A stretch of DNA of 64,000 nt from Batillaria attramentaria (Eukaryota > Mollusca > Gastropoda > Batillariidae), in NCBI GenBank assembly GCA_018292915.2, contig JACVVK020000491.1, positions 312,501 to 376,500 of the forward strand, in the 5' to 3' direction. The notes below the pieces were generated by a model. That model had not been told where the DNA came from. It did no database searches and worked only from the letters and a program-made list of their open reading frames with translations. The position numbers and the translations under genes are program-made. Below are positions 32,314 to 44,149 of the stretch, one piece after another; position 1 is the stretch's first letter; every line of letters starts with the position of its first letter.

Positions 32314-32426
32314 GTAAAGTCTCCTGTCAAAGTAAAGGTAAAGTCCACACACTCTCTTAAGAAGAGAAGACTTTTACATGGAAATAGGCGGAACCTATAC
32401 TGAATACTGCGCTCACGAGAGAGGGT

Positions 32427-32668
32427 GGGTGGGTGGGTGTTTCGGGGTTTAACGTCCTTCAAAGACGGGCGCTCACGAGAGAGAGAGAGAGAGAGAGAGG
32501 GTGGGTGTAGATGAGTTTAACGTCCTTTTCCATCACACGTGGGTGATATCAAGGACGGGGACACGACAAAAAGGCCAGCACAAATATTTGGCTCCAGCCG
32601 GGATTCAAACTGACTGTCCGAGCATTGAATGTCCAACGCTGTGCGTACCATTCGGCTATCCCGGCTCC
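32427..32668 (-). mobile_element. SINE S1 copy with duplicated tail piece
   Basis: A full minus-strand S1 (about 32500-32668) is preceded by a second tail fragment (32427-32470) separated by (GA)n. Located in the UTR intron of copy A. Confidence 0.75.
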
Positions 32669-32764
32669 CAGAGAGGGGGGGGGGGGTGGAGGGAGGGAGA
32701 GAGAGAGAGAGAGCTGACCTCCTGCATAATGACTATCTGTGCATTGACCATTTTCAGCGTGGGA

Positions 32765-33934
32765 ATGACGCGGACACAAGGATCACTTACGACGTTGATT
32801 CTGATTTGCTTGTACGTCAGAACGGGAGCTGCAACATTCACAGCTCCGGTATGCACACCTTCACCAAACTGTCTCTGTTTGAGCGTCGAATGAAGATGCA
32901 TACTCCCCCTGTACTCGCGATTTTTATCCTTCAGCTTCAAACCAGTTCCGCAAATCGGCTGGCGAGGCAAGCGGATTTGTGTGGACCTCTGATCTAAAAA
33001 GAAAGTAGACGTGCATTACTCCAGTAAGGCCTGAGCGGAAAGGAGACATTCGATTTTGTTGAAACTCCAGGTCAGGTGCGTGCCTTTGAATGGTATGTTC
33101 ATGGTAGCAGTTGTTTCTAGATTGAAGCATTTTTAGGGATGACTATGATCCCTGAGGCTAATAGGGAATATATAGGCCTTATGAGGCCCTGTGTATTTGT
33201 GTCCTTAGCCTTTAAGTTCCAATTTACTTTGACGACGAATCTGCATTTTAATAAACACTTACGACCGAAAGCACGGCATGGAACACAATTAGTGTAGTAA
33301 CAGCTGATGCACTATTTCACAGGCCAACTTCAAACTGACGCGAGTGACCGTCTACTACGATGGAGCCTCGGAGCCTGATGTTCTTCTCTCCCCGAACTAT
33401 CCAGTTACCGGTAAATGTTTCGTTTCGTTTTTGCCACCGAGACATGTTTAACTAAGGGCAGACAAAACTGCATGTCGGCATAATAGCACAATAATACTGC
33501 ATTCTCTACTAAATGTTCGTTCCAAATATTGTGCTGGCTTTTTCATCGTTGCCCCGTCTTTGATATCACCCGTATGTGGTGAAAAAGGACGTTAAACTTC
33601 CAAACCCCAACCAACCAACCTTTTTTTTCCTCAAGGTGATGATTCCATGGAAAACGTGAAGTATGGACAGGGCAGCGTCTATGCTGACTTCAACATGGAC
33701 GGCAGCAAGCCCATGTTTTGCTTCAAATTTCCATACTATCCTTACTTCCAACTCGCGCTGCTGTTGAATAAGATCACTTGAGATCATCCAGAAAGTGAAC
33801 CCATTTCCGATTTGGGGTTCCAAGTCGACCCTGGCCGTGAGCTTACGTACGATCGTGGACAAGACGTTGACTTCAGCGTATCCCACAATTCTACAGCTTC
33901 GAAGATCTACATCTTTCACGACGACGTGTTGTAG
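32765..33934 (+). pseudogene. Ig-like family copy A (truncated pseudogene)
   Basis: Exon 1 (32765-32848) encodes a signal peptide with LTTLILICLYVRTGAATF. Exon 2 (33323-33410) reads ANFKLTRVTVYYDGASEPDV, ten codons shorter than in E. Exon 3 starts at 33636 and is recognisable through DSMENVKYGQGSVYADFNMD and DPGRELTYDRGQDVDFSV. It contains TGA at 33779-33781 and TAG at 33932-33934. The rest of the exon, including the Ig-like domain, is missing. Repeat R7 begins about 135 bases later. Sequence divergence from B-E marks A as an older duplicate. Confidence 0.8.
33524..33618 (+). mobile_element. SINE S1 tail in copy A intron 2
   Basis: Plus-strand body and tail, GTTGCCCCGTCTTTGATATC to GGACGTTAAACTTCCAAAC. 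It ends only about 18 bases before the exon 3 acceptor. Confidence 0.75.
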
Positions 33935-34068
33935 AGATCGCGAAAAGATACTGCATTTCGATGCAAAATAATTTCTAGACCGTCCCAGAACATGCTGGTG
34001 CAGTAACGTCAGTAGATTACGTCACCTTCGAAAGATTTCGAACCTTCCAGTAAGTTGAGGAATGTTCT

Positions 34069-35570
34069 AGATCTGACCTGTTCAGTATGTAAGCAGCCCT
34101 GCATAGCGTTCTGGGTTCTTCTTCTTTCATGAATTTGTTCTCCGCGCATATTCTGTTCATAAAGTATTGGAGGTGTATTCTGTTACATCCCGTATCTTCT
34201 CTGCAAGTGCACGAAGATGGCGACATAGCATAAGTAAAATACAACACCACGTCTCCAAACAGAGGAATTCGGAAAGAAAGTGGCGAGAGGGTGGGTGGGT
34301 GTTTGGGGGTTTAACGTCCTTTTCCACCACATAGGGTGATATCAAAGACGGGGCAACGATGAAAAAGCCAGCACAAATATTTGGCCCTAGCGGGGATCGA
34401 ACTCACGACCCGAGCATTAGAAGTCCAACACTCTACCATTCGACCACCCCGGCTCCCCGAAAGTGGCGAGACATCCCCAAGAAAAAACAGCATCACGTCA
34501 ATCAAACATGACGCTCTTACTTTACGTCAGTGCGCGTGCGTCTCTTCTTCGATGTTTGTGAGGCGTGTGGCTTGTAGAGGAAATGTGCTTTGAGTACAAA
34601 GTTTCGAGTCAACTGACGATAACGGCTGCAGAGAATTTGTTTTTTTTTTTTTACGGCACCCCAGACACATTATGTATATATAGTAGGAGTGATTTTGAGA
34701 TCTAAAATGGGTTCTCCAGCACTTTCATGAGGTACGGTTTACGTCAAAAGTATAATAGCGACTAACTCCAAAATTCACCCTGTTTAGAGTCCGTATTTAT
34801 GCTATCTATTTCCCAAAAATGGAGTGATTTAGATAAATATTACGCCTTTAAACTCCAGAAAGCCAACTTTTCTGAAAAGGGGGATAACTCGCAAATCATG
34901 TGTGCAATCCTACCTGGATCGGGGCCTCTATTAAAAAATCTTGATTATTGAGAAACCCAAAATTTGAAATCGATCGGTTCAGTATTTTCGGAGATACAGG
35001 CATCTGAACTGGGTTCACATGCAATGTCAACTGAGGTACGGTTTACGTGATAACTATAACAGTGACTATTTCCTACTAGTCAGCCTGTTCAGAATCCATA
35101 TTCATGCTATCTACTGCCAAAAAATTGAGTGATTTAAATAAATATTGCGCCTGTGAACGACAGACAACCAACTTGTCTCAAAAGGGCGATAACTCCCAAA
35201 TCACTTAAGCAATCATCACACGCTCGGTTGCTCTAATGTAACATTTTGATATATTTGGATACCCCAAATTTGAATCCATTCGGTTGAGTATTTTCGGAGA
35301 AACAGGCCCGGACACAATTCACACACACACGCACACACATACGAACAGACGGCACTCACTGAGGAGGAGAAGCGCATTCGGCGCACCATACATGTCAGCA
35401 TCGATGACGCACGTTCAAGTTTCTTACGTCATTGTCAGAGTTATACTTGCAAAATCGTCTCTGCGGGAGATGGGCAGTGACGTGCGTTTGTACCACAGAT
35501 GCTTGCCTATGAACGTGGAAAATTTAGCCCGTCCAATGATGTTGTTTCCACTACTATGGAAACAACATAA
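34069..35570 (-). mobile_element. 1.33-kb repeat R7, copy 2, carrying a nested SINE
   Basis: Inverted copy of 22516-23847. The terminal hairpin is at 35539-35568. It is interrupted by an S1 SINE at 34288-34458. It sits between the broken end of copy A and the promoter of copy B. Confidence 0.8.
34288..34458 (-). mobile_element. SINE S1 nested in R7, 12-bp target duplication
   Basis: GAAAGTGGCGAG occurs on both sides (34276-34287 and 34459-34470). The R7 copy in the bestrophin intron has the uninterrupted sequence on the opposite strand near 23628-23650. Confidence 0.9.
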
Positions 35571-35592
35571 AAACCTCTAACAACAATACTCA

Positions 35593-35594
<2 letters not shown>

Positions 35595-35662
<68 letters not shown>

Positions 35663-35695
35663 TTACTCGTGTGCGGTTTGGAGTTTTGACAGTGT

Positions 35696-35762
<67 letters not shown>
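35595..35762. repeat. (CA)n-spacer-(TG)n inverted pair upstream of copy B
   Basis: CA tract 35595-35660, spacer with CTTACTCGTGTGCGGTTTGG and TTTTGACAG, then TG tract 35697-35761 with one GG slip. The two tracts are complementary and could pair into a stem of about 30 base pairs. Confidence 0.9.
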
Positions 35763-35763
<1 letters not shown>

Positions 35764-35945
35764 AAAGAAAAGCGGAAGATACGTAGGTAGAGAGACATCA
35801 GTTTGTCGTATCAAAATGACGCAAAAGAGACAAAACATGACGTGGAACTACGTAATCAAACGTCTCTGTGTTGGCTGGCGGAAGCGGAGTTTTGTCTCTG
35901 CAGACAGAAGACATTCTTCTGTCCTTCCAACCGGCAAACGTGAAG
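35763..35945 (+). promoter_or_regulatory. Copy B promoter block and 5' UTR exon
   Basis: Conserved in B-E: GAAGATACGTAGGTAGA, CATCAGTTTGT, TGACGCAAAAGAGACAAAAC, ATGACGTGG (CRE/UPRE-like), TACGTAATCAAACGTCTC and TGTGTTGGCTGGC. It then has CCAACCGGCAAACGTGAAG and a donor GTAAGT at 35946. The matching acceptor CTACTTTCAG lies seven bases upstream of the ATG. No TATA box seen; the start of transcription is not known. Confidence 0.55.
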
Positions 35946-36539
35946 GTAAGTTCCCTGACACTTAGTCACTCTCCAACGAAGACAAGTCTTTAACATTAAC
36001 ATTATCAGCAATAAGCGAAACCAGAATAAGAGAGAGAGAGGGGGGGGGGGGGTTGGCGGGGAGCGAGGGGGGGGGGGGGGGCGGGGGGGGGTGGGGGGAA
36101 CAGCTAGAGATAGAAGCATAGAGAAACGAACGACAAAGACGGCTTTCAAATTTCAGACAAATGCGCACAGTCTTTCTTTTTTTTTACATCCTCCATGTGT
36201 AAAGTGTATTTGTGTCTTGACTACTTTCAGCATCAGAATGGCGTGTACAAAAGAATCGCTTGTGACGTTGATTCTGATTTCCCTGTACGTCCAAACAGGA
36301 ATCGCAGCATTCACAGCGCCGGTATATGCACCTTCACTAAACTCTCTGTTTATTAATGCATGTACATGTACGTGTTTTGTGTAGTTGTTTTGTTCCCTGT
36401 TCACGCGACCAACATGAATCTTAACATTTAACTACAACTTAGATGTGCATAAGTAAGAATTGGTTAACGCAGACTAATGACCGCGTAAGTGTGAAACTTT
36501 TCAATGCCTGCCTGGTCCCGTTTCAAGTTATCGCGGCCC

Positions 36540-36549
36540 GGGAAATCCC
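36540..36549. promoter_or_regulatory. kappaB-like site in intron 1 of copy B
   Basis: GGGAAATCCC fits the NF-kappaB/Rel consensus GGGRNWYYCC. It sits in a block conserved in copies B-E (CTGGTCCCGTTTCAAGTTAT before it and GAGACTGGGGGATTATCAG after it). Confidence 0.4.
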
Positions 36550-36986
36550 GAGACTGGGGGATTATCAGTCAAGCGTGACTCTAGGACTACAGTGGTGAGA
36601 TTAGCTGTTACCATGCCCCAACATGTGACCGGCATATCCATGACCTGTACCGTGGCTGTTCACGCGCAACGAAAATCATCTCAGAGCGCTTCTATCTAGG
36701 TGAACCCGACCCTACGGCATGTGACAAGATCTTAGTTACGCGGCTTTTGATGAAAGTGAAAGTACAGAAGAAACCCAATACAGTTAACAACTGGATCTCT
36801 ATTTTGCAGGCCAAACTTCAAACTGACACGAGTGACAAAGGAGAGGAGAGGGTCGGATGTGAGAATTACCGTCTACTACGAGGGAGACTCGGATCCCGAG
36901 GTTTTTTCTCTCCCCAAACTATGGTGTCACCGGTAAATGTGCTGTTGTGAGATTAATCAGTCCTTGAATTTTTTTCTTCTAACCAG

Positions 36987-37102
36987 GACAGCCCTCGTCC
37001 TATATCGCTAGCTACATATTCAAACCAAACGCGCGATTCTTCTTGTTTAAGTCAGCCAAGACATTTACTATCACTGTTTATACCACTCTACCACTATTAC
37101 AG
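36987..37102 (+). other. Candidate alternative exon 2b in copy B intron 2
   Basis: Bounded by CTTCTAACCAG and a GTAATG donor. In the phase left by a normal exon 2 it reads QPSSYIASYIFKPNARFFLF then KSAKTFTITVYTTLPLLQ. It is 116 bases long, so splicing on to exon 3 would hit a stop. The reading frame is kept open in D as well. It may be an old or alternative exon. Confidence 0.35.
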
Positions 37103-37638
37103 GTAATGGTTTTAAAAATCGTAATCCACCACGCGTGGTTCAACATTCGTACCCAAACAAATCACACGTGAATTATGGAGGTACATTAAAATAAATGTAT
37201 GTCAAGACATGACGCTGTTCGACTTCGTACGGGAATGGGAAGGAAAAAAACTTTGCCGATAGCTGGATGTGAATTTTTTTTTTTAAATCAAAGAAATGAA
37301 GCTACAGGGGTGACATAAATAATTTTCCCAATTCCGTTCCCGCGATAACATAAAATACACCTCACAGTTTGTGGATTTCGCAGTTTTTACGGTCGAAATC
37401 AACAGACTCGTGTGGTGTATTCTCCGTAATCGGGGGCACCTCATTTTGAACACTCTGAACTAGTTCCAACGGATATGAAGTAGTCTACCTTGCGGACTTT
37501 CTCTGCCGATACAGTCTGGCCCAATCATTCAGCTCACCGTGTAGAGAATCAGACCAGGTTAAGGTAGTGAGTAGATCGAGTTGCCTCGCTTTGGCCTAAA
37601 CACAAAGGCTAGGCAGTGCAACATGCCGTACACATCGG

Positions 37639-37945
37639 GGGCAAAAAAATTTTCCTTCTCATATGTGGCACCGTTCATTCGGGCCGATCGTCGGGGGTTC
37701 TCTCCGGGTACTCCGGCTTCCTCCCCCTCTGCTTTGGAAATGTTCAGCCCACCAAATTTGAAAAATAAATGCAATTCTAAATCCCGAAATTTAAATAGCT
37801 GAGCTGACCCTTCGCACCACGTGATTGTAATGTGTTTATGTCCAGTGTGTGAGAGAATGCGTGTGATTCACGTGAGCGTGCGTGTTGGGTTCAGTTCGCG
37901 GCGCTTTGAGCCGATTCATGAAATTGGGTAAAGCGCCTATACAAT

Positions 37946-37988
<43 letters not shown>
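37639..37988 (+). mobile_element. SINE S2 in copy B intron 2
   Basis: S2 body from the GGGGCAAAAAAATTTTCCTT block through TTTGGAAATGTTCAGCCCAC to the AAGCGCC...(ATT)n tail. It lacks its tRNA head. Copy D's intron 2 has the same flanking sequence without this insertion near 49590. Confidence 0.85.
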
Positions 37989-38235
37989 GATATGTCCTTG
38001 TTGAATAAGCCTCAGCAACCACTGTGGTTAATATTCAAGAGCAAGCTTCCCTTGTGTTTTTGTATGGATATGTTTGGTACCCAGCAAGTTTGGAAACTTT
38101 TTCTTGAAACCATCAAACGTCCGCGTACGGCCTGTTGTCAGTCTGAGAAGTCCTTATCTCACGAAAATTAGAAAGTGACGTCATGGTAACGGATTTGACA
38201 TCTCGAAACGGGGGATAGCTGGGCGGGCGGATGGT

Positions 38236-38407
38236 GGGGTGTGGGTGTTTGGGGGTTTAACGTCCTTTTTCCACCACATATGGTGATATCAAAGACGGGT
38301 CAACGATGAAAAAGCCAGCACAATTTTTTGGCCCCAGCCGGGATCGAACTCACGACCCGAGCATTAGAAGTCCAACGCTCTACCATTCGACCACCCCGGC
38401 TCCCCGT
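38236..38407 (-). mobile_element. SINE S1 in copy B intron 2, 13-bp target duplication
   Basis: Flanked by GCGGGCGGATGGT at 38223-38235 and 38408-38420. Young-subfamily head. Confidence 0.88.
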
Positions 38408-38490
38408 GCGGGCGGATGGTCTGGCTGGGTTGATTAGTTATTAAAATATAACTGGGTGTGGTGAATATGATGTACACGTTATCTTCTCTA

Positions 38491-38537
<47 letters not shown>

Positions 38538-38589
38538 CGTGTGTCTGTCTGTCCGTCTGTCTGTCTGTCTGTGGGCGATTAAAAAAAAC

Positions 38590-39070
38590 AAAAAAACTTT
38601 GAGTTTTCAAAACTAGATCAAAAACGGGTGGCTGTACTCAGAGGGGTATGTTCAGGGGAGTGTACTTGGGGGAGAGGGTGTGTGTGGGGGGGGGGGGCGG
38701 AGGGTGGGGGGGGGGGAGGGATATACGCAGGGGAGTACGTGTTACTCAGGGGAACCCCGGGGCTCGTTCTTGTGGAATAAAATTTTCGGCCAAATCGGTC
38801 TTTAACGTCTTTTTCCACAAACAGGGAGGACCAGGAAACGTAATTTTGAGTTTTCCCATCACATTTAAAATTGGTGACTATACTCAGGGGGGCACCCTTA
38901 ATAATGGGGGACACGGAAAATCTGAATATAACACACCACGTATCGCCAAACAGGGAAACCAGAAATCAAAATTTTAGAGTTCTCACCTCACGATCAAAAT
39001 TGATGGCTGTACTCAGGAGCGCCCCGGAAACATTCTGGCGGGAAAAACCTCAGAGAATCCATGTTTTAAG
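38590..39070. repeat. Diverged tandem units in copy B intron 2
   Basis: Three diverged units share TTTTGAGTTTT(C), a GATCAAAA-type block and GGCTGTACTCAG. They begin near 38595, 38845 and 38975. G-rich runs (38680-38720) lie between. One unit also occurs in D near 49755-49815. Confidence 0.6.
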
Positions 39071-40734
39071 CCTCTATGTTCGTGACACCTCTCAGATGGA
39101 AAATAGCCGCTTTCAGAGCCCTGAGGCTGTTTCCCAGATAGACAGGTATTCGGTTTGACCATCGCGACCATTTTCGTGACCGTGGTTTCTAACAGTAGAG
39201 AAATACCAGTTTCTTGAGTCCATAGTCGATTCCTGAACGGACTGGGACCGAAAAAATCTTCTAAAAATAGCCACGAATCAGCGGTATCTGGCTTGTCTTC
39301 AGTCCGTAACCAAATAATGTCGTCTGCTCAATACACAGTACACTTCTAGAACAACACATTCGCCGGCCAGAGTCACCACTATGCTTTCAGACACTCGATG
39401 AAAAGTTTTTCCACACGCTGTAATCTGCCTGTCATACGTATTAAGACCTTAATTTAACGTCCCGTTCCATCACGAGTCGCCAAACGGGAAGACCAGAAAA
39501 ACACTTACTACACATATCACATCATCAACCCTGGAAAAGCCGGGTACATCAACTATGGACGAATAACTTGACTGGGGGACATGCATACTTGTCAGAAGAT
39601 TAATACAGCGCATATATTATAGTTGGCATAATTTATTTTTTTAAAGAAGGAAAAAAAACTGATTTCGTCTAGTTCGTCGACAAAAGATCGTTTCCCCACT
39701 AAGATTTTCTTTGGTCAGGACCAGACTAACATGAATGTGAATAGATGCTATGCCTACTATCGGAAATTCCTTATAAATCCTATTTTCTTCAGGTCATTAT
39801 TCCATGCAGGAAATAATACCCCACCAAGGCAGGGTACAGGCTGACTTCAACGAGCACGGCATCGAGCCGATGTTCTCTTTCAAGCTTCCAAACTACCCGT
39901 TGTTTCAATACATGCTGCTCCTGAGAAATCTCACAGCAGATGTTCCAAACAGTGAAAACATTGTCGAATTGGGGTTCAGAGTCGACCCTGGCCGTGAACT
40001 CACATACAATCTTGGACAAGACGTTACCTTTAGCGTCTCGCTCGATTCTACAACCTCGAAGCACTACTTCTTCAGCGACGACGTTTATCTCAGGCAGGAC
40101 GTGGAAAACAGTCAGATTAAATTAAAAAAACTCTGGACGCGGGACGAGGGGTACCCACTGCAATGTCTAGGCCAAACCAGGCAAAACGACAGGGCAGCCA
40201 TTCACTATCGTCTGAAGACGGATGGAGATCCTAAAGGACTGATCCAAATCACGGCAGATGCTACCTGTTTCTCTGGGTGCCTAGTGACCTGGGTGTTGGC
40301 GATGACATACATCCGTTTCTATCCGTCATACATGTATGGCCCGTTCCCTCCGTACTATATCGGCTTCACGGAACCCCATCCCCCTTGGCAGAAACCATAC
40401 TGTTTTGCTCACTGGAAGTGTGAGCTCTTTTGTGCTGCTGTAGGCGACGGACCAACGATGATGAACATCAAAAAAGTTACCAACTATGGCTATGAGCAAA
40501 GGAATGTCCAAATCGGTAAGCTGCTGGATTTCTACATCTCCGCGCGAGTTGTACTGAGGCAGGCTACTGTGGATGATTCAGGTACTTACATATGTGAAGT
40601 ACGCACAAAGCAGTATGTCCGTGAAATCAAAATCAATCTTGCTGTCTATTAAAATGGACAGCTGAGATAACTCCGGGGGCCTGGTGCATGGAGACAGACA
40701 GGAACGTAAGTCCGAGACCAGAATCAGAATAATA

Positions 40735-40802
40735 AGGTTGGGTGGGTGTTCGGGAGTTTAACGTCCTTTTTCACCACGTAATAATAATAATAATAATAAT
40801 AA
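40735..40802 (-). mobile_element. SINE S1 tail joined to (AAT)n, 3' of copy B
   Basis: GTGTTCGGGAGTTTAACGTCC then CACCACGTAATAATAATAAT. The same remnant lies 3' of D (51488-51560) and E (56373-56430), so it predates the duplications. Confidence 0.75.
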
Positions 40803-40959
40803 ACTGCTGTTTTTTTCCTTGCACTACAGCAATAAAACATTGTAATGTTGTGTGGGGGTGGGTTATCTCATTCACAGTCACACAACATTAAATACAAACT
40901 GACTGATCTACAGAGAACTAACGATACATGCAAAATTATACGCTTTCAATCCTTCAATC

Positions 40960-41500
40960 GTTTGCACTTGCAGACTTAGTAAAATATCTACGAATGATAA
41001 CTGTTGCAAAGTTGGTTGGAAACTCTGCCCTTTTTCCGTTTCCAGCCAGCTGCGAAAATATATAATGTATATTTACCGTGGAGATATTTATGAATAATAA
41101 TCGTTGCAAAGTTGGTAGTTTCTGGTTGGAAATTCTGTCCTTACTTTGCGTTTCCAGGCGGATGCGGTACTATATGAAATAATATGACGGAATTCTTAAT
41201 AAAGATATAAAATCGTTCTGAAGTTGGCAGTTTCCGGATGGAAATTCTGTCATTACTTAACGTTTCTAGCCAGTTTTTGGACCTTGAACATTTTTGTTCA
41301 CATAAGATAAAATTTAAATAAAATCTAAAACATTTCATTCTTTTCACCTTTATATGTTGAAAGTTGTTGGATAAAATGAAAAAAAAAATCTTGAAAAGTT
41401 TTATTCTTTTTACGCGTGAATGGCTCCGCATTTATATTTTGAAAGTTGTTGGATGGAAGGTTTCTGTTGACGATCTATCCAAGTAATTTATAAAAGACCA
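40960..41500. repeat. ~110-bp AT-rich satellite, 3' flank of copy B
   Basis: Units contain GTTGCAAAGTTGGTAGTTTC, GGTTGGAAATTCTG, CCAGCCAGTTGCGAAAATAT and ATATTTATGAATAATAATCG. Three to five diverged units follow each of B, C, D and E and end in GAAAGTTGTTGGATGGAAG. Confidence 0.8.
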
Positions 41501-41595
41501 TCGCGCCATCAAATCAAATCAAATAACGGAAAATGTAAACCACTATGGGGAAAACACTACTACCAAATAAAAATGATACTCCGTTCACAACATAT

Positions 41596-41598
<3 letters not shown>

Positions 41599-41673
<75 letters not shown>

Positions 41674-41704
41674 ACTCGAGTGCGAGTTTTGTGAGCGTGT
41701 GTGT

Positions 41705-41771
<67 letters not shown>

Positions 41772-41797
41772 CGTGTGTGTGTATGTGTGTGTGTGAA
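41599..41797. repeat. (CA)n-spacer-(TG)n inverted pair upstream of copy C
   Basis: CA tract 41599-41671, spacer CTTACTCGAGTGCGAGTTTT, then TG tract 41697-41795 with TATG and CGTG interruptions. Confidence 0.9.
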
Positions 41798-41960
41798 GAA
41801 AGCGTAAGATACGTAGGTAGACATACATCAGTTTTTGGTATTAAAATGACGCAAAAGAGACAAAACATGACGTTGTAATCAAACGTCTCTGTGTTGGCTG
41901 GCAGAAGCGCAGTTTTGTCTCCGCAGACATTCTTTTGTCTTCCAACCGGCAAACGTGAAG
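41798..41960 (+). promoter_or_regulatory. Copy C promoter block and 5' UTR exon
   Basis: Same blocks as copy B, including TGACGCAAAAGAGACAAAAC and ATGACGTTG. The UTR exon ends AAACGTGAAG with a donor at 41961. Confidence 0.55.
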
Positions 41961-42059
41961 GTAAGTTCCCTGATAGTTAGTCATTCTCTAAAGAAGACAA
42001 GGTTGTAACACTTAACACTAACATAATCGGCAATAAGCGAAACCTCGGGTGGCAGGGTG

Positions 42060-42131
<72 letters not shown>

Positions 42132-43180
42132 TGAAATGAAATGAAATGAAATGAGCCTTTATTTTCCAACGGTGGAAGTTTTTGGTACGTGAACCAGTAT
42201 TACAACTTGCCGTTGCTACAACTGCGAAGGATAAGAAGTACACTCATGAAGACAACAACAAACACAAAGGGTGATAATAATAATAAAGCAAAGAGCGGGC
42301 GACGCACGTGCACCCACTCACAATCACGATTGCAGCTGATATTACAGAAGCTGAGCTATTCCCCTAGTCATACACATATAATTATATAATACAAATCCAT
42401 ATACATGTACCAGTAGTGCATGGGTGTTGTACATTATCCAAAGGTAAGGGGAAAAGAAACTAGGGTAAGATACTGATACGCATCAGACACGTGAATCAAA
42501 ATATTACAAAGGAATGTGATATAAAGACAAAAGATTTGGTTAGAGGGTCAGGGAAGAGGGGGCGGTGAGTATGAGCGGACCACTTCTTTTAAAATGTACG
42601 TGAATGCTTGAATAGCCGGGTCTTGAAGGTTTTCAATGAAGGAGCTGCAGTAACTTCTGTTGGAAGAGTGTTCCATAAAGCAGCTCCAGAATATAAGAAA
42701 CTGGATTTATATCAATCTATACGGGGCCGTGGCACTGCCAGACTGTTCCTTGTGGGTTTGTAAGGCGTAGGCCTACTGAATGTGGTAATAAGGTTGGAGA
42801 GGTAGGGTGGAGCTTTGGATGCACAGACTTTCCACATCATTACTCCCTTACTGAAAATTAGTTGTTTGCGAAGTGGTAGAACTCAAGGAACTTAAACCGG
42901 TCATCAGTGCTAAGTGTATTCTTATGCAGGATCAGCTTCGCCGACCGTCGATGAAGAGAGTTGAGCCGTTTCAGATTTGCGTCACTACAACCATCCGAGA
43001 CGGACGAGGCGTAATCCAAGTGTGGCTGAATGTGCATGGTGAAGAAGTTTCCGAGTTGCTACATCCGTAAAATAGGTTATTCTTGACATTAAAAACAGGT
43101 TTTTCGACAGGAGCATACAAACATGGTTGAAATGATCGTGCCAGCTAAGCTGGTCGTCAATGACAACACCTAGGAGACGA
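42060..43180 (-). mobile_element. Degraded CR1/L2-like LINE with its 3' end (L-tail family)
   Basis: On the minus strand, from about 43177 downward, the translation reads LGVVIDDQLSWHDHFNHVC then LLSKNLFLMSRITYFTDVAT, typical of the C-terminal part of non-LTR reverse transcriptases. It carries frameshifts but remains recognisable (later RPTYKPTRNSLAVPRP). The 3' end follows at 42131-42230 with GTAGCAACGGCAAGTTGTAA and CCGTTGGAAAATAAAGGC, then (ATTTC)n and (CT)n. It is 5'-truncated and sits in the UTR intron of copy C. It identifies the source of the short LINE 3' ends elsewhere in the window. Confidence 0.75.
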
Positions 43181-43684
43181 TGTTCACGAGAGAGAGAGAG
43201 AGTTTACATCATCCAGAGAGAGAGAGAGAGAGTGTGTGTGTGTGCGTGGTGGGGGGAGGGGCCGGGGGCAGCTATAGATAGAACAATAGAGAGACAAACG
43301 GCAGAGACGGCTTTCCAATTTTCGACAAATGCGCACAGTCTTTCTTTTTTACATCCTCCATGTGTGTAATGTACTTGTGTCTTAACTACTTTCAGCATCG
43401 TAATGGCGTGTGCAAAGGAATCGCTTGTGACGTTGATTCTGATTTCCTTGTACGTCAGATCAGGAATCGCAGCATTCACAGTGCCGGTATGTACACATTC
43501 ACTGAATTGTTCAAGCAACGGTTACATGTACGTGTATAGTAGTTGTTTTGTTCCCCGTTCTTCTTGCAAGGCTACTTTGCAGTCGGTGAAGTAGGTCACA
43601 TTTGAATTTAATATGCAAAGGGATTTCCCTTATCCGGTTTGTAGCGCATGGTGCCTTCAAATGCAGATGTTACATACGTTTCCG

Positions 43685-43687
<3 letters not shown>

Positions 43688-43746
<59 letters not shown>
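43688..43746. repeat. (CA)n microsatellite in copy C intron 1
   Basis: Pure CA tract. Confidence 0.95.
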
Positions 43747-43748
<2 letters not shown>

Positions 43749-44139
43749 GTTTCGTGACCGACACTTTCTTCAGACGTTTTCTCACACTTTGCATCCCTCT
43801 AAATCACGTGATTTTTCCATCCTTCACGTTCAGACCGGTTTCCCAAATCTACTGTCGGAATACAAATACGACATAATTGTGTCCTCTGCTTTCCATACAG
43901 CATAGTATCAACAAGCAAAAAACAAACAAACAAAAAACAAACAACAACAACAACAAAACCAACCCACCTTCCTCGTCAGTATGAGCAAATTTATGTGAAT
44001 TGTGACAACCATGGTGAATATAAACATTGAACTACAACCTAGAGCTGTACTACTAAGAATTGGCTACCGTAGACCAATGTCCGCGTAAGTGCCGAGCTTT
44101 TCGATGTCTGCCTGGTCCCGTTTCAAGTTATCGTGGCCC

Positions 44140-44149
44140 GGGAAATCCC
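44140..44149. promoter_or_regulatory. kappaB-like site in intron 1 of copy C
   Basis: GGGAAATCCC in the same conserved block as in B, D and E. Confidence 0.4.

Larger units (their letters stand above)
36238..40652 (+). pseudogene. Ig-like family copy B (last exon intact, exon 2 frameshifted)
   Basis: Exon 1 (36238-36321) encodes a 28-residue signal peptide with SLVTLILISLYVQTGIAAF. Exon 2 (36810-36932) is 123 bases rather than 121. It has an extra A after its fourth base and an extra T in the GTTTTTT run, so the frame is lost across it. Exon 3 (39793-40652) is fully open for 286 codons, from HYSMQEIIPHQGRVQADF to INLAVY and TAA. It carries the Ig-like hallmarks (ELFCAAVGDG; DDSGTYICEV). If the two surplus bases were assembly errors this would be a normal secreted protein of about 354 residues. 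Skipping exon 2 does not restore the frame. Intron 2 is long (2.86 kb) because of a SINE S2, a SINE S1 and diverged repeats. Confidence 0.75.

Noticed and set aside
39789..40064. Minus-strand open frames opposite the Ig-like last exons
   Set aside because: Antisense shadows of the coding frame. They recur at the same place in B, C, D and E because the sense strand is conserved.
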